A stretch of 64,000 nt of DNA from Tepidiphilus olei. Its GTDB lineage: Bacteria; Pseudomonadota; Gammaproteobacteria; Burkholderiales; Rhodocyclaceae. The stretch lies in assembly GCF_006980705.1 (NCBI RefSeq), contig NZ_SBHO01000001.1, forward strand, positions 186,001 to 250,000. The letters are read 5' to 3'. A program made the position numbers and the translations under genes. The notes beneath the pieces were generated by a model that was given only the letters and a program-made list of their open reading frames with translations, had not been told where the DNA came from and searched no databases. Shown in pieces: positions 25,619-36,532 of this stretch. How positions within the stretch are numbered: the stretch's first letter is position 1; each line of letters begins with the position of its first letter.

Positions 25619-26557
25619 TCATTCGCCGTGTGGCGGAGTAGGGGTGACGTTCGACGGCTCCCCGCCATCGGTACGGGTGGGCGGCGTTTCGGCGTTGGTA
25701 GGGCCGAGTAGGCGCGCCATCACCTCTTCCGGCGCGCCGAGCTGTTTGAGCAGGATCTCGCGGCTGACGTGCACCAGCTCCTGAATGGCGTCGAGATCGG
25801 CCGGGATGCGTGGATCGTCCCAGCCGTGCGCGAGATGGCGCGCGAGCCGTGTGGCGAGCCAAACGGTGCGCGTGCGGGGATTCTCCAGATGGTGGTCGTC
25901 GAGCAGCTTTTTCAGGATCTCGGGCAGTTCCAGCGTATCGATGAGGCCATTGCGGATCTCGACTTCGGTGGCGTTGAAGACCTTGCGCTGCAACTGCTCG
26001 AGCGGGATGGCGGGGTAGGTGCGGCGCAAGCGGATGAGCAGCGACATGAGCCGGGGCGCATAGAGCCACATCAGGACTTCGGTGATGTCGTGCAACAGCG
26101 CCGCGACCACCACCTCGGAGACTTCGATGTCGCGGCGCAGCAGCGCCCACTCGCGGGCGAAACGCGCCGCCCGCCGTAGCCGCGCGATGAGCCGAAGCAG
26201 CATCGCCAGCTCGCGCGGCTGATCGGCCAGTTCCTCTTCCACTAGGGTGATGCGGTCGCATTCGGCATAGAAGGCGCGGATGCCCAGCATGAGGAGGATG
26301 CGGTCGATGGTGGTGAGCTCACGCGTGCGCAGATCTGGCGGGCGGCGTTTCTGCAGGGTCACCATCAGGCGCAGCGTGAGCAGCGGATCTTGCAGCACCA
26401 CCTGAGAGAGGACGTGGGCATTGAGCGTTTCCGCGATCGGGCGAAGTTCTTCGAGGTGACGCTTGGTGTGTCTGAGAATAGGAACTTTGTCGGCGCGCTC
26501 GGCGAAGAACCGGATCCAGGCAGCCGCATCCGGCAGCGGGTGCTCGAGTCGTTCCAT
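25619..26557 (-). CDS. HDOD-domain protein
   Basis: 312 residues. The segment from about residue 40 to 240 is an HDOD domain (VVLQDPLLTLRLMVTL, AALLHDITEVLMW), a catalytically dead HD-related fold used in bacterial signalling. There is no receiver or GGDEF domain. GGAGACGG precedes the ATG. The role is unknown. Confidence 0.8.
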   Translation of the reverse strand: MERLEHPLPDAAAWIRFFAERADKVPILRHTKRHLEELRPIAETLNAHVLSQVVLQDPLLTLRLMVTLQKRRPPDLRTRELTTIDRILLMLGIRAFYAECDRITLVEEELADQPRELAMLLRLIARLRRAARFAREWALLRRDIEVSEVVVAALLHDITEVLMWLYAPRLMSLLIRLRRTYPAIPLEQLQRKVFNATEVEIRNGLIDTLELPEILKKLLDDHHLENPRTRTVWLATRLARHLAHGWDDPRIPADLDAIQELVHVSREILLKQLGAPEEVMARLLGPTNAETPPTRTDGGEPSNVTPTPPHGE

Positions 26558-26627
26558 CGCCGTCTCCGATCGCGTGCGTGTTTTATGGGGTGATTATCGC
26601 GAGCGCCAGGGTTTTTGCCAAGAGGAT

Positions 26628-27071
26628 TCAGCCGGCGGGATAATCCGCCCAGCAATTGGGGGTTTCGTAGAGGCGCACCCGTGCCAGACAGAGCCGTTCA
26701 CCATAGAGGGCGGCGAAGCGCGGCTCCAGTGTTTCGTATGCGATGCGCGCAAGATTCTCGGCGGTGGGGACGGCGTCGAGCAGGACGGTCTTGTGATCGG
26801 GAATGCGTTCGAGCGCATCCAGCAGCAACTGGTCGCCGCGATAGGCGAGAAAAGCGTGATCCCATTGCTCGATCAGGGCGCGCTGAACGAGGGCCTTCAC
26901 GGCGGAGAAGTCGAGCACCATCCCTTCGTCACTGCGGCCCGCTTGCGTGACCGGTTCGCCCCGTAGCGTGACTTCGAGCGCGTAGCGGTGGCCATGCAGG
27001 TGGCGGCAATGGCTTTCATGATTGGGGATGCGGTGCCCGGCGTCGAATTCGAATCGTCGGGTGATCAGCAT
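26628..27071 (-). CDS. queD: 6-carboxytetrahydropterin synthase QueD
   Basis: 147 residues of the PTPS fold. Zinc ligands H13, H26 and H28, catalytic Cys22 in HCRHLHGH, and an Asp-His pair in EQWDHAF. It converts dihydroneopterin triphosphate to 6-carboxytetrahydropterin in preQ0/queuosine synthesis. No queC, queE or queF is nearby. An intrinsic terminator lies about 20 nt upstream, so its transcript probably starts separately. Confidence 0.93.
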   Translation of the reverse strand: MLITRRFEFDAGHRIPNHESHCRHLHGHRYALEVTLRGEPVTQAGRSDEGMVLDFSAVKALVQRALIEQWDHAFLAYRGDQLLLDALERIPDHKTVLLDAVPTAENLARIAYETLEPRFAALYGERLCLARVRLYETPNCWADYPAG

Positions 27072-27090
27072 GGTGAGAGGATTCTAACGG

Positions 27091-27108
27091 AAAAAGCCGC
27101 CGCGGCTT
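27091..27108 (-). terminator. Intrinsic terminator upstream of queD
   Basis: On the minus strand AAGCCG-CGG-CGGCTT followed by a T run gives a compact GC-rich stem with a U tract. It lies 195 nt after the XRE regulator gene and about 20 nt before queD, so it would end the regulator transcript, or a small RNA from the non-coding stretch 27109-27302, in which I see no gene. Confidence 0.65.
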
Positions 27109-27302
27109 GCATGATGCGAAGTCGCGGCGGTCGTCATGGCGTGATGCGGGGCGCAGACCGCGCCTGGATGCCGGTGAGCGGATGTGCGGTGCGCTCCGAT
27201 CGTGCCGTACTCCAGTGCACTCGTCTCGCTCGTGAGATGCCTCGTCGCGGTGCTGCAGGGATCTCCCGGCGGCCCAGGTCGCTACGTGGGCTGCAGGGCC
27301 GT

Positions 27303-27641
27303 TCAGTCTTCGGTGGATTCCGCTTCGTCTGCCGACGTGCTCGATTTTCCCTGGGTTTTCACCCAGGCGCGGGCTTCTTTTTTCAGTTCCTTGAATTTCT
27401 CTGGATCGGTCGCTTTGAGATACTGGGCGACTTCCCAGTCTTCCCGCTTGATTTTGTTGACGTCGATCTGTTCGACATGAACGAGCCGAAGTAGTGCTTG
27501 CACAGGCCGGGGGATGTTACGCCCACTTTCGTAGCGCGAGCCCCCGCTCTGGGTGACGCCGAGTTTGGACCAGAACTGGGACTGGTTGAGTCCCAGTTTC
27601 TTGCGCAGTTCGCGGATGTCGCTGCCGGTAAAGTTTTTCAT
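27303..27641 (-). CDS. XRE-family DNA-binding protein
   Basis: 112 residues. An N-terminal helix-turn-helix (DIRELRKKLGLNQSQFWSKL, then VTQSGGSRYESGRNIP) is followed by a charged C-terminal part rich in Lys and Glu/Asp. It is a transcription factor by fold, with no ligand domain. The upstream region shared with lysC contains overlapping inverted repeats that could be its operator. Confidence 0.85.
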   Translation of the reverse strand: MKNFTGSDIRELRKKLGLNQSQFWSKLGVTQSGGSRYESGRNIPRPVQALLRLVHVEQIDVNKIKREDWEVAQYLKATDPEKFKELKKEARAWVKTQGKSSTSADEAESTED

Positions 27642-27727
27642 CTAAATTCGCTCCAGTACTCGTGGATAGGAGAAAAGTGCCTCGCTCATGTCGTGCTCGA
27701 GCGAGCCATGATCTTATAACTTCTGAT

Positions 27728-27756
27728 GTTGTAAGACAACTACTTTTTGATAGTTG
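27728..27756. promoter_or_regulatory. Overlapping inverted repeats, possible operator of the XRE regulator
   Basis: GTTGT-AAG-ACAAC (27728-27740) overlaps CAACTA-N8-TAGTTG (27737-27756), giving GTTG/CAAC half-sites on both strands in an AT-rich stretch between the XRE gene and lysC. On the minus strand a candidate -35 TTGTCT (27741-27736 region) leads into this gene's promoter. Function is inferred from position. Confidence 0.5.
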
Positions 27757-27898
27757 ATTCGTATTTTTTTGTGTCGCCGATTTTATCACTACGTCGTGAG
27801 GTGGGTGAAAAACGGCGGCAGATTTCACTGCAGGTCGATGCTGGGCTTTTGGGTCATCGTGTTTATAATCGTGGGTTTCAGTTTGGCATGAGGGAAAG

Positions 27899-29134
27899 AT
27901 GGCGCTCATCGTGCAGAAGTACGGCGGCACTTCCGTGGGTTCGCCGGAGCGGATCCAGAACGTCGCTCGCCGGGTCGCGAAATATCACCAGCAGGGGCAT
28001 CGGGTGGTCGTGGTGGTCTCGGCCATGAGCGGCGAGACCAACCGGCTCGTGGCACTCACCCAGGCGCTGTCCGAATCGCCCGATCCACGCGAGACGGACG
28101 TGGTGCTGGCCACCGGCGAGCAAGTGACGATCGGCTTGTTGTCCATCGCTTTGCAGGAGCTCGGAGTGCCGGCCAGGAGCTACACCGGCTGGCAGGTTCC
28201 TATTCGTACCGATAGTGCCTTCACCAAGGCGCGCATCCTGAGCATCGAACCCGAACGGATGCTCGCCGATCTGGCCGAAGGCAAGGTCGTGGTCGTGGCC
28301 GGTTTCCAGGGGGTGGACCCCGCGGGGAACATCACCACGCTCGGGCGCGGCGGCTCCGATACCACCGCCGTGGCGCTCGCGGCGGCGCTGCAGGCCGACG
28401 AATGCCAGATCTACACCGACGTCGACGGCGTCTATACCACCGACCCGCGCATCGTGCCCGAGGCGCGGCGGCTGGAGCGCATCACCTTCGAAGAAATGCT
28501 TGAGATGGCGAGCCTCGGTTCCAAGGTGCTGCAGATCCGTTCGGTGGAATTCGCCGGAAAATACAAAGTCAAGTTGCGCGTACTGTCCAGTTTCGAAGAA
28601 GAGGGAGAAGGGACGTTGATCACGGTCGAGGAAGAAACGAACATGGAACAGCCCATCATTTCCGGCATCGCCTTCCAGCGTGACGAGGCCAAGGTAACGT
28701 TACTCGGCGTGCCCGACAAGCCCGGCGTCGCCTATCAGATCCTGGGGCCGGTGGCCGACGCCAACATCGACGTGGACATGATCGTGCAAAACGTCGGTCA
28801 CGACGGGGCAACCGACTTCAGTTTCACCGTGGCAAAAAACGATCTGAAGCGGGTGCTCGAGATTCTCGAACGGGTGAAGAACGACCTGGGGGCGCGTCAG
28901 GTGGTCGGTGACAAATCGGTGTGCAAAGTCTCGCTGGTGGGCGTCGGTATGCGCTCTCACCCGGGCGTGGCCGCCAAGATGTTCCGTACGCTCGCCGAAG
29001 AAGGGATCAACATCCAGATGATTTCCACCTCGGAGATCAAGATCTCGGTGGTGATCGACGAGAAGTATCTCGAACTTGCCGTGCGTGCCCTGCACAAGGC
29101 GTTTGGGCTCGACCGGCCCGAAGCGGACGTCTGA
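27899..29134 (+). CDS. lysC: Aspartate kinase
   Basis: 411 residues. The N-terminal kinase domain has [11 protein letters not shown] and a [10 protein letters not shown] segment, and tandem C-terminal ACT domains allow feedback inhibition. First step of the Lys/Thr/Met branch. GAGGGAAAG precedes the ATG. TATAAT lies at 27864-27869 without an obvious -35. The frame probably also encodes an internally started beta subunit, as in other monofunctional kinases of this type. Confidence 0.97.
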   Translation: MALIVQKYGGTSVGSPERIQNVARRVAKYHQQGHRVVVVVSAMSGETNRLVALTQALSESPDPRETDVVLATGEQVTIGLLSIALQELGVPARSYTGWQVPIRTDSAFTKARILSIEPERMLADLAEGKVVVVAGFQGVDPAGNITTLGRGGSDTTAVALAAALQADECQIYTDVDGVYTTDPRIVPEARRLERITFEEMLEMASLGSKVLQIRSVEFAGKYKVKLRVLSSFEEEGEGTLITVEEETNMEQPIISGIAFQRDEAKVTLLGVPDKPGVAYQILGPVADANIDVDMIVQNVGHDGATDFSFTVAKNDLKRVLEILERVKNDLGARQVVGDKSVCKVSLVGVGMRSHPGVAAKMFRTLAEEGINIQMISTSEIKISVVIDEKYLELAVRALHKAFGLDRPEADV

Positions 29135-29158
29135 GACGGGGCGTGCCATTTTTCTTTT

Positions 29159-29188
29159 TTGACGGAAGGTCTTGCCGTCCGTTATAAT
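29159..29188 (+). promoter_or_regulatory. Strong sigma70 promoter of rpsB
   Basis: TTGACG (29159-29164) and TATAAT (29183-29188) with an 18-bp spacer, 25 nt after the lysC stop. The predicted start site falls around 29194-29196, giving a leader of about 110 nt before rpsB. Confidence 0.8.
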
Positions 29189-29191
29189 GCC

Positions 29192-29274
29192 GGGCCTGCC
29201 ACCTACGCGGCAGGCCCATTCCACACGCCCGCAAGCGACGAGGGTCCGTGTTCGTGCACGGTGGGTCGCGGGCG
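29192..29274 (+). ncRNA. Structured rpsB leader RNA, candidate S2 autoregulatory element
   Basis: Two stems fill the leader. Stem 1 is nine perfect pairs, GGGCCTGCC (29192-29200) with GGCAGGCCC (29209-29217), at the very 5' end of the transcript. Stem 2 is a three-part hairpin: 29226-29230 with 29270-29274, 29235-29239 with 29265-29269, and 29246-29250 with 29257-29261. No U tract follows, so these are not terminators. rpsB leaders in gammaproteobacteria bind S2; a similar role here is inferred. Confidence 0.6.
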
Positions 29275-29304
29275 GAGGTTCAACCCTTATCCATTGGAGT
29301 TTTC

Positions 29305-30087
29305 ATGAACGTCACGATGCGTCAAATGCTCGAGGCCGGTGTGCACTTCGGGCACCAGACCCGTTTCTGGCATCCCAAAATGGCCCCCTACATTTACGGG
29401 GAGCGCAACAAGATCCACATCATCAACCTCGAGAAGACGTTGGCGAAGCTGCGTGAATCGGTCGAGTTCGTGCGCCGGCTCTCGGCCAAGGGCGGTACGG
29501 TCCTCTTCGTTGCCACCAAACGCCAGGCGCGTGACATCATCGCCGAAGAGGCCCAGCGTTGTGGCATGCCTTTCGTCAATGAACGCTGGCTCGGCGGCAT
29601 GCTCACCAATTTCAAGACGGTGCGCCAATCCATTGCCCGGCTCAAGGAGCTGGAAGCCGCCTTCGCCGATGGTTCGGTGCAGCAGCTGCCCAAGCGCGAG
29701 GCGCTGGGCCTGCAGCGCGAGCTCGACAAGCTCGAGCGTAGCCTGGGCGGCATCAAGGAGATGGAGCGCCTGCCCGATGCGCTTTTCGTCATCGATGTCG
29801 GGCATCACAAGATCGCCGTGGCCGAGGCCAACAAGCTGGGTATTCCGGTGGTGGCGGTGGTCGACACCAACCATAGCCCCGAGGGAATCGACTACGTGAT
29901 CCCGGGCAACGACGATTCGGCCCGAGCCGTGCGCCTGTACGCGCGGGCGATCGCCGACGCCGTGCTCGAAGGAAAGGCCATGGCGCTGCAGGAAGTGGTC
30001 GCAGCGGCTTCCGACGAGTTCGTGGAAGTCGAAGGCGCCGAAGGTGAGACGGCCTCCGAGGAAGGCGAAGCGCCGGCGGCCGAGTAA
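29305..30087 (+). CDS. rpsB: 30S ribosomal protein S2
   Basis: 260 residues, beginning [21 protein letters not shown] and with [14 protein letters not shown], both S2 signatures, plus an acidic C-terminal extension. It binds the 30S head region near S1. TTGGAG precedes the ATG; the upstream in-frame start inside the leader was rejected. First gene of rpsB-tsf-pyrH-frr. Confidence 0.98.
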   Translation: MNVTMRQMLEAGVHFGHQTRFWHPKMAPYIYGERNKIHIINLEKTLAKLRESVEFVRRLSAKGGTVLFVATKRQARDIIAEEAQRCGMPFVNERWLGGMLTNFKTVRQSIARLKELEAAFADGSVQQLPKREALGLQRELDKLERSLGGIKEMERLPDALFVIDVGHHKIAVAEANKLGIPVVAVVDTNHSPEGIDYVIPGNDDSARAVRLYARAIADAVLEGKAMALQEVVAAASDEFVEVEGAEGETASEEGEAPAAE

Positions 30088-30158
30088 GGCAGAGGCAGTG
30101 TGCATGGGGTGGGCGCACGTGCGTGTACCTACCCGACAATCTTTCGTGAGGACGGATG

Positions 30159-31049
30159 ATGGCTGAAATTACCGCAAGTATGGTCAAGGAGCTGCGCGAG
30201 CGCACCGATGCGCCGATGATGGAGTGCAAGAAGGCTCTGGCTGAGGCCGGTGGCGACATGGCGCGGGCCGAAGAGATCCTGCGCGTCAAGCTCGGCAACA
30301 AGGCGAGCAAGGCCGCTGGTCGTGTGGCCGCCGAAGGCATCGTCGCGACCTGGATTTCGCCCGATGCCAAGCTCGCGGCCATGGTCGAGGTCAATTGCGA
30401 GACCGACTTCGTGGCGAAGAACGACGAATTCATTGCCTTTGCCAACCGCTTGGCGCAACTGGTGGCCGAGCGCAACCCGGGCGACGTAGCAGCGCTCTCC
30501 CAGCTCGAACTCGACGGCAAGCCGGTCGAGCAGGTGCGCACCGAACTCGTGGGCAAGATCGGCGAGAACATCACCATCCGCCGTTTCGCCCGCATCGAGG
30601 CGCAGGGCAAGGTGTACTCCTACGTGCATGGCGGCGCCAAGATCGGCGTGCTCGTCGATCTCGTAGGGGGCGACGAGGCGCTGGGCAAGGACCTGGCCAT
30701 GCACATCGCCGCCTGCAAGCCGAAGGCCCTTTCGGCCGATCAGGTGCCGGCCGAGCTCATCGAGACCGAGCGGCGCATCGCGCGGCAGAAAGCAGTCGAA
30801 TCGGGCAAGCCCGAGGCGATTCTCGACAAGATCGCTGAAGGGGCGGTGCAGAAGTACCTCAAGGAAGTCACCTTGCTCGGCCAAGGCTTCGTCAAGGATG
30901 ACAAAGTCAGCGTCGAGGCGCTCCTGAAGCAGCGCAACGCCAAGGTCGCTTCCTTCGCGCTCTTCGTCGTCGGCGAAGGCATCGAGAAAAAGCAGACCGA
31001 CTTCGCCGCGGAAGTGGCGGCGCAGGCGGCGGCCGCGGCCAAGTCCTGA
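30159..31049 (+). CDS. tsf: Elongation factor Ts
   Basis: 296 residues. [20 protein letters not shown] and [12 protein letters not shown] are the EF-Ts signatures; it is the GDP/GTP exchange factor of EF-Tu. Two ATGs are adjacent (30156 and 30159); the second matches the MAEITAS start usual in the family. Confidence 0.98.
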   Translation: MAEITASMVKELRERTDAPMMECKKALAEAGGDMARAEEILRVKLGNKASKAAGRVAAEGIVATWISPDAKLAAMVEVNCETDFVAKNDEFIAFANRLAQLVAERNPGDVAALSQLELDGKPVEQVRTELVGKIGENITIRRFARIEAQGKVYSYVHGGAKIGVLVDLVGGDEALGKDLAMHIAACKPKALSADQVPAELIETERRIARQKAVESGKPEAILDKIAEGAVQKYLKEVTLLGQGFVKDDKVSVEALLKQRNAKVASFALFVVGEGIEKKQTDFAAEVAAQAAAAAKS

Positions 31050-31064
31050 AGACGAGGTCATCTC

Positions 31065-31781
31065 ATGTCTACCCCCGCCTATCGCCGCATCCTGCTCAAG
31101 CTCTCGGGCGAAGCTCTGATGGGCGACGACCCTTACGGCATCAATGAGAAAGTGGTCGAGCGCATCGTGGGCGAGATCGTCGAAGTCGGCTCGTTGGGCG
31201 TACAGATCGGGATCGTGATCGGCGGGGGAAACATCTTCCGTGGCATCCAGGGAGCGGCGAGTGGCATGGACCGGGCGACCGCCGACTACATCGGCATGCT
31301 CGCCACGGTGATGAATGCGATGGCCCTGTCGGACGCCTTCCGCCGGCACGAAGTGGAATCGCGCGTACTCTCTGCGCTACGCATCGAGCAGGTGGTCGAG
31401 CCCTATATTCGCGCTCGGGCCATTCGCCATCTGGAAGAGGGTCGTATCGTCATTTTCGCTGCCGGCACCGGCAATCCCTTCTTCACCACCGACACGGCGG
31501 CGGCGCTGCGCGGTGCCGAGATCGGTGCGCAGATCGTACTGAAGGCGACCAAGGTCGATGGCGTCTATAGCGCCGATCCGCGAAAAGACCCGAGCGCCAA
31601 GCGCTATCACCGCATCAGCTTCGACGAGGCGATCGGACGCAATCTCGCGGTGATGGATGCCACCGCTTTTGCTTTGTGTCGCGACATCAAGCTGCCGATC
31701 AACGTGTTTTCGATCTTCAAGCCAGGGGCTTTGCGCCGTGTCATCATGGGTGAGGACGAAGGCACGCTGGTCCACTCGTAA
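31065..31781 (+). CDS. pyrH: Uridylate kinase
   Basis: 238 residues of the amino-acid-kinase fold: [13 protein letters not shown], the GGGNIFRG loop and [15 protein letters not shown]. It makes UDP from UMP and ATP; hexameric, regulated by GTP and UTP in bacteria. Fifteen nt after tsf. Confidence 0.98.
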   Translation: MSTPAYRRILLKLSGEALMGDDPYGINEKVVERIVGEIVEVGSLGVQIGIVIGGGNIFRGIQGAASGMDRATADYIGMLATVMNAMALSDAFRRHEVESRVLSALRIEQVVEPYIRARAIRHLEEGRIVIFAAGTGNPFFTTDTAAALRGAEIGAQIVLKATKVDGVYSADPRKDPSAKRYHRISFDEAIGRNLAVMDATAFALCRDIKLPINVFSIFKPGALRRVIMGEDEGTLVHS

Positions 31782-31790
31782 GGAGAGGAG

Positions 31791-32351
31791 ATGAACGTCG
31801 CTGAACTCAAGAAAGACGCCGAGCAGCGCATGGCCAAGGCGATCGAGGTGCTCAAAGTCGATCTCGCCAAGATTCGCACTGGCCGTGCCCACACGGGCCT
31901 GCTCGACCATGTGATGGTCGAATACTACGGTTCGATGGTGCCGGTGCCGCAGGTGGCCAACGTTACCCTGATCGATGCCCGTACCATCGGGGTGCAACCT
32001 TGGGAGAAGAACATGCTCTCCAAGATCGAGAAGGCGATCCGCGAGAGCGACCTGGGGCTCAATCCCTCGAACATGGGTGAGATCCTACGCGTTCCCATGC
32101 CGCCTCTCACCGAAGAGCGCCGTCGAGAACTGGGTAAGGTCGTGCGTCATGAAGGGGAACAGGCGCGCGTGGCGGTGCGCAACGTGCGCCGTGACGTCAA
32201 TCAAGCGATCAAAGACGCCTTGAAGAAGAAGGCGGTCAGCGAGGACGAGGCGCGGCGCGCCGAGGATGATATCCAGAAGATCACCGACCGCTACATCGGT
32301 GAGATCGACAAGCTCGTCGAGAAGAAAGAGCAGGAACTGCTGCAGATCTGA
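31791..32351 (+). CDS. frr: Ribosome-recycling factor
   Basis: 186 residues. [13 protein letters not shown]-like and [26 protein letters not shown] segments define RRF, which splits post-termination ribosomes with EF-G. An AAGGAGAGGAG ribosome site overlaps the end of pyrH spacing. Confidence 0.98.
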   Translation: MNVAELKKDAEQRMAKAIEVLKVDLAKIRTGRAHTGLLDHVMVEYYGSMVPVPQVANVTLIDARTIGVQPWEKNMLSKIEKAIRESDLGLNPSNMGEILRVPMPPLTEERRRELGKVVRHEGEQARVAVRNVRRDVNQAIKDALKKKAVSEDEARRAEDDIQKITDRYIGEIDKLVEKKEQELLQI

Positions 32352-32395
32352 ACCGATCCCCCGTCGCAGCGTCCGGCGGGGCAGTGCGAGGTACC

Positions 32396-33154
32396 GTGGC
32401 CGAACTTCCCCTGACATCGACGACGGGCATCCCCGAGGTGCGCCCGATCCCACGGCACATCGCCATCATCATGGATGGCAATGGTCGCTGGGCCAAGCTG
32501 CGCGGCCTGCCACGCGCGGAAGGGCACCGTCAGGGCGTGGAGGCGGTGCGCTGTGTGGTGCGCCATTGCGCCGAACTGGGCGTGGAACACCTCACCCTCT
32601 TCGCTTTTAGCTCGGAGAACTGGCGCCGTCCGGCGGAAGAGGTGGGTTTCCTCATGGGGCTCTTTCGCATGATGCTGCAGCGCGAAGTGACGCGCATGCA
32701 TCGCAACGGTGTACGGCTCACCGTCATCGGCGATCGCGGCCGATTCGACGCCGAATTGCAGTCACTCATCGCCAAGGCCGAGGCACGTACGGCCGGCAAC
32801 ACCAAGATCTGTCTCAACATCGCCGCCAATTATGGCGGCCGTTGGGACATCGTGCAGGCGATGAACCGGCTCACGCGCGCACATCCCGAGCGCGCCGGTT
32901 GCTACACCGAGCTCGAGCTGCAGGCCGAGCTCGCCTTGGGCTGGGCGCCGGAGCCCGATCTCTTCATTCGCACGGGAGGTGAGCAGCGATTGAGCAATTT
33001 TTTGCTGTGGCAGCTCGCTTACACCGAACTCTATTTCACCGATACGCTCTGGCCGGATTTCCGCGAGGAAGCGCTCGACGAAGCAGTGCGCTCCTACCAA
33101 TGCCGTGAGCGGCGCTTTGGCCGTACGAGCGAGCAGCTCGCTGTATCTTCATGA
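32396..33154 (+). CDS. uppS: Undecaprenyl diphosphate synthase
   Basis: 252 residues of the cis-prenyltransferase family: [14 protein letters not shown] holds the catalytic Asp, [12 protein letters not shown] and [19 protein letters not shown] the substrate residues. It makes the C55 carrier for peptidoglycan and LPS. GTG at 32396 with GAGG upstream is preferred; GTG at 32384 is the alternative. ATGA overlap with cdsA. Confidence 0.95.
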   Translation: MAELPLTSTTGIPEVRPIPRHIAIIMDGNGRWAKLRGLPRAEGHRQGVEAVRCVVRHCAELGVEHLTLFAFSSENWRRPAEEVGFLMGLFRMMLQREVTRMHRNGVRLTVIGDRGRFDAELQSLIAKAEARTAGNTKICLNIAANYGGRWDIVQAMNRLTRAHPERAGCYTELELQAELALGWAPEPDLFIRTGGEQRLSNFLLWQLAYTELYFTDTLWPDFREEALDEAVRSYQCRERRFGRTSEQLAVSS

Positions 33155-33984
33155 TCGCCACCCTTGGGAATGCCTCGCGTCGGCTCCTCACCGCGATGGT
33201 CTTGATCGCCGGCTTGCTCGTTCTGCTTTTTTGGGCACCGGCACCCTTGTGGGCGGCGTCCGTTGCCGTCGTCGTCTTTCTTGCGGGCAGGGAATGGGTG
33301 CGGCTGGGCGGCTGGGGCGAAGTGGCAGCCTGGGGTTGGGCGTTGGGCTATACGGCGGGATATGTCCTCTTGTGGCGATTGAGCGGGGTGAGCCTGGGCG
33401 CGCCTCTTCATTCCGTGATCGGTGCGGTGATGATCGCCGGGGCTGCCTTCTGGCTGAGCTTCGTCCCTTGGACTTTGTTCGCAGGTTGGCGCTGGCGCAG
33501 CCGTTGTTCGTGGGTTGCCACGGGCGCCTTGGTACTGTGGCCGACGGCGCTGGCGGTCGTTCTCCTGCGTGAATCGTCGGCGCTGCATCTACTGGCGATG
33601 ATGGCGCTCGTCTGGGTGGCCGATGCCGCCGCCTATTACGTTGGCCGTCGTTGGGGGCAGCGAAAACTCGCGCCAGCGATCAGTCCTGGCAAGACGGTGG
33701 AAGGGGCCATTGGGGCTTTTGCCGGCGTGTCGCTCTATGCGGTGATTCTGTACGTCATGGGCCTCGTACCGGAAGGTACGAGCTTTGGAACGTTTCTCGT
33801 CATCTTGCTCGCTTTGACGGTGTTAGCGATCGAGGGGGATCTGTTCGAATCGTGGGCGAAACGGATTGCCGGAGTGAAAGATTCCGGCGAGCTGTTGCCG
33901 GGGCACGGGGGCGTGCTCGACCGCATCGACAGCCTGACGGCGACGCTGCCTTTCCTTGCCCTGTGGTGGCTGGAGCGGCAATGA
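33151..33984 (+). CDS. cdsA: Phosphatidate cytidylyltransferase
   Basis: 277 residues with about eight hydrophobic segments and the CDP-diglyceride synthetase signature near the C-terminus ([31 protein letters not shown]). It makes CDP-diacylglycerol in the inner membrane for phospholipid synthesis. Overlaps at both ends with uppS and dxr. Confidence 0.95.
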   Translation: MIATLGNASRRLLTAMVLIAGLLVLLFWAPAPLWAASVAVVVFLAGREWVRLGGWGEVAAWGWALGYTAGYVLLWRLSGVSLGAPLHSVIGAVMIAGAAFWLSFVPWTLFAGWRWRSRCSWVATGALVLWPTALAVVLLRESSALHLLAMMALVWVADAAAYYVGRRWGQRKLAPAISPGKTVEGAIGAFAGVSLYAVILYVMGLVPEGTSFGTFLVILLALTVLAIEGDLFESWAKRIAGVKDSGELLPGHGGVLDRIDSLTATLPFLALWWLERQ

Positions 33985-35171
33985 AACGCGAGCGGTTGGC
34001 GATCCTCGGGGCGAGCGGTTCGATCGGTGCGAGCACCTTGGACGTGGTCTCGCGTCACCCGGAACGGTTCGAGGTCGTGGCGCTCGCGGCGCAGCGTCGC
34101 TGGAACGTGTTGCTCGAGGCGTGTCGGAAGTTTCGCCCCCGATGGGCGGTGCTGGGTGAAGCGAGCGCTGCGGCCGCCTTGCGCGAGGCGCTACGCCGAG
34201 AGGGGATCGCGACGGAAGTGGAGGAGGGGGAAGCGGCGCTCGCCGAAATCGCCCGCCATCCCGAAGTGGACACGGTGGTCGCTGCCATTGTCGGCGCGGC
34301 GGGGTTGCCTCCCACGTGGGCGGCCGTGTGCGCGGGCAAGAAGATCCTTCTCGCCAACAAGGAAGCCCTGGTGCTCGCCGGCGGGCTCTTCATGGAGGCG
34401 GTGGATCGTCATGGGGTGCGGTTGCTGCCGCTCGATTCCGAGCACAACGCCATTTTTCAGGCACTGCCGACGGACTACGATCGTAACCGACCGGACGATT
34501 TCGGCGTGCGACGGATCATTCTCACTGCATCGGGCGGCCCGTTCCGCGAGCGTTCGTTGGAAACCTTTGCCGCGATCACGCCGCAAGAGGCGTGCGCCCA
34601 TCCCAATTGGTCGATGGGGCGCAAGATCTCGGTCGATTCGGCCACGATGATGAACAAGGGGCTGGAGGTGATCGAGGCCCATTGGCTCTTCGGCTTGCCG
34701 CCCGAGCGTATCGAGGTGGTGATCCACCCGCAGAGCGTGGTGCATTCCTTGGTGGAATATCGCGACGGCTCACTGCTCGCGCAGCTGGGCACGCCCGACA
34801 TGCGTACGCCGATTGCGCACGCGCTGGGATTCCCCCAGCGGCTCGAGGCGGGGGTGAGGCCGCTCGATCTGGTGCGCGTGGGGCGGCTCGACTTCGCAGC
34901 GCCCGATCTGCGCCGTTTTCCCTGCCTGCGTCTGGCTTACGATGCGCTGGAAGCCGGCGGGTCGGTTCCGGCGGTACTCAACGCGGCCAACGAGGTGGCG
35001 GTGGCCGCCTTCCTTCAGGGTCGGCTGGGTTTCGATCGCATCCCGGCCGTGATCGAGGCCACGCTCGAGCGCTTACCCCGACAAGAACCCGATTCGCTCG
35101 AGGACGTGCTCGCCTATGATCGTCTGGCGAGAGAGCGGGCGCAGGACGTGCTCGCGCAGGAGGTGGCATGA
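33981..35171 (+). CDS. dxr: 1-Deoxy-D-xylulose 5-phosphate reductoisomerase
   Basis: 396 residues. NADPH motif [12 protein letters not shown], metal ligands in [12 protein letters not shown], substrate loop [29 protein letters not shown]. First committed step of the MEP pathway; ispD and ispF lie 20 kb away in this window. Confidence 0.97.
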   Translation: MKRERLAILGASGSIGASTLDVVSRHPERFEVVALAAQRRWNVLLEACRKFRPRWAVLGEASAAAALREALRREGIATEVEEGEAALAEIARHPEVDTVVAAIVGAAGLPPTWAAVCAGKKILLANKEALVLAGGLFMEAVDRHGVRLLPLDSEHNAIFQALPTDYDRNRPDDFGVRRIILTASGGPFRERSLETFAAITPQEACAHPNWSMGRKISVDSATMMNKGLEVIEAHWLFGLPPERIEVVIHPQSVVHSLVEYRDGSLLAQLGTPDMRTPIAHALGFPQRLEAGVRPLDLVRVGRLDFAAPDLRRFPCLRLAYDALEAGGSVPAVLNAANEVAVAAFLQGRLGFDRIPAVIEATLERLPRQEPDSLEDVLAYDRLARERAQDVLAQEVA

Positions 35172-36532
35172 CCGTTTTGTCCTATCTCGTGCCTTTCGTG
35201 ATCGCCTTGGGTGGGCTCATCTTCTTCCATGAGCTGGGGCATTACCTCGTCGCCCGGGCCTGTGGGGTGAAAGTACTGCGCTTTTCCATCGGATTCGGGC
35301 CTGCGCTGTGGTCGCGCCGCCTCGGGCGCGACGGCACGGAATGGGTGCTCGCCGCCGTGCCTCTGGGCGGCTACGTGAAGATGCTCGATGAACGAGAAGG
35401 CGCGGTGGCACCCGAAGACCTTCCACGTGCTTTCAACCGTCAGCCCGTGAGCAAGCGCATGTCGATCGTGGCGGCAGGCCCTGCGGCCAATCTGTTGTTG
35501 GCGATCGCCCTCTACGTCGTCCTCTACACGGTTGGCGTACGCGAACCAGTGGCGCGCATCGACCCGCCCGCCGAAAGCCTCGCGGCCCGGGTGGGGCTGC
35601 TGTCGGGAGACCGGGTGCTGGCCGTGGATGGGCGCGCCGTGGCGAGTCTGCCGCAATTGCGCTGGGAAGTGCTCGCCGCGGCCATGCGTCGCAACGAAGT
35701 GGCTCTGGAGGTGGAGCGCGCCGGGGAGCGCCTCGTCTTCTCTTTGCCGCTTGCCGGGGTCGTCGTCGATCACGGCAACGATGACGTCATGGTGCAACTC
35801 GGGCTCGTGCCCTGGCGTCCCCCGCTGGAGCCGGTGGTGGGCAGCGTCGCCCCGGGCAGCCCGGCCGAACGTGCCGGTATCGTGCCCGGAATGCGGGTGC
35901 GTGCCATCGAAGGCAAGGAGATCGCCGATTGGCGCGAGCTCGTCGAGATCGTGCGGGCACATCCCGGCGAGACTTTGCGCTTTACCCTGGAGTACGATGG
36001 AGTCGTTGCGGAGCGCGAGGTATTCGCCGAGCCGACCGACGACGGGCAGGGGGGCACGATCGGCCGCATCGGCGTGGCGGTGCGGCCGCCGTCCGATGAA
36101 ACCTTCCTCGTGTCCGTTCGCTACCCTCCGATTCAAGCGGCAGGCATGGCGTTGCGGCAAACTTGGGAGGTGAGTACGATGACCCTGAGGCTCTTCGGGC
36201 GCATGCTCCTTGGCGAGGCATCGCTCAAGAATCTCTCCGGGCCGCTCACCATCGCCGACTACGCCGGCCAGACGGCGAGGATGGGTCTGGAGCATTACCT
36301 ACGATTCGTCGCCCTCGTGAGCATCAGTCTCGGGGTGTTGAACCTGCTGCCGGTGCCGATTCTGGATGGAGGGCATTTGCTGTATTATTCGCTCGAAGCC
36401 GTACGCGGACGGCCCTTGTCCGAACGTGCGATGGAGATCGGGCAACAGATCGGCCTGGCGTTGTTGCTGACGTTGATGGCGATCGCGCTGTTCAACGATG
36501 TGTCCCGGATTTGGTCGAGTGTGAGCGGATGA
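35168..36532 (+). CDS. rseP: Site-2 zinc metalloprotease RseP
   Basis: 454 residues. Catalytic H21-E-L-G-H25 in the first membrane helix, two PDZ regions in the periplasmic part (about residues 110-290), and the second metal motif [12 protein letters not shown] near the end. It cleaves anti-sigma-E RseA inside the membrane and clears signal peptides. Coupled to dxr and bamA by overlaps. Confidence 0.95.
   Translation: MTVLSYLVPFVIALGGLIFFHELGHYLVARACGVKVLRFSIGFGPALWSRRLGRDGTEWVLAAVPLGGYVKMLDEREGAVAPEDLPRAFNRQPVSKRMSIVAAGPAANLLLAIALYVVLYTVGVREPVARIDPPAESLAARVGLLSGDRVLAVDGRAVASLPQLRWEVLAAAMRRNEVALEVERAGERLVFSLPLAGVVVDHGNDDVMVQLGLVPWRPPLEPVVGSVAPGSPAERAGIVPGMRVRAIEGKEIADWRELVEIVRAHPGETLRFTLEYDGVVAEREVFAEPTDDGQGGTIGRIGVAVRPPSDETFLVSVRYPPIQAAGMALRQTWEVSTMTLRLFGRMLLGEASLKNLSGPLTIADYAGQTARMGLEHYLRFVALVSISLGVLNLLPVPILDGGHLLYYSLEAVRGRPLSERAMEIGQQIGLALLLTLMAIALFNDVSRIWSSVSG

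Noticed and set aside
27864-27869. TATAAT before lysC as a full promoter
   Set aside because: No acceptable -35 box at 16-18 bp; noted in the lysC entry only.
29192-29217. First rpsB leader hairpin as the lysC terminator
   Set aside because: It lies downstream of the rpsB TATAAT and lacks a U tract.
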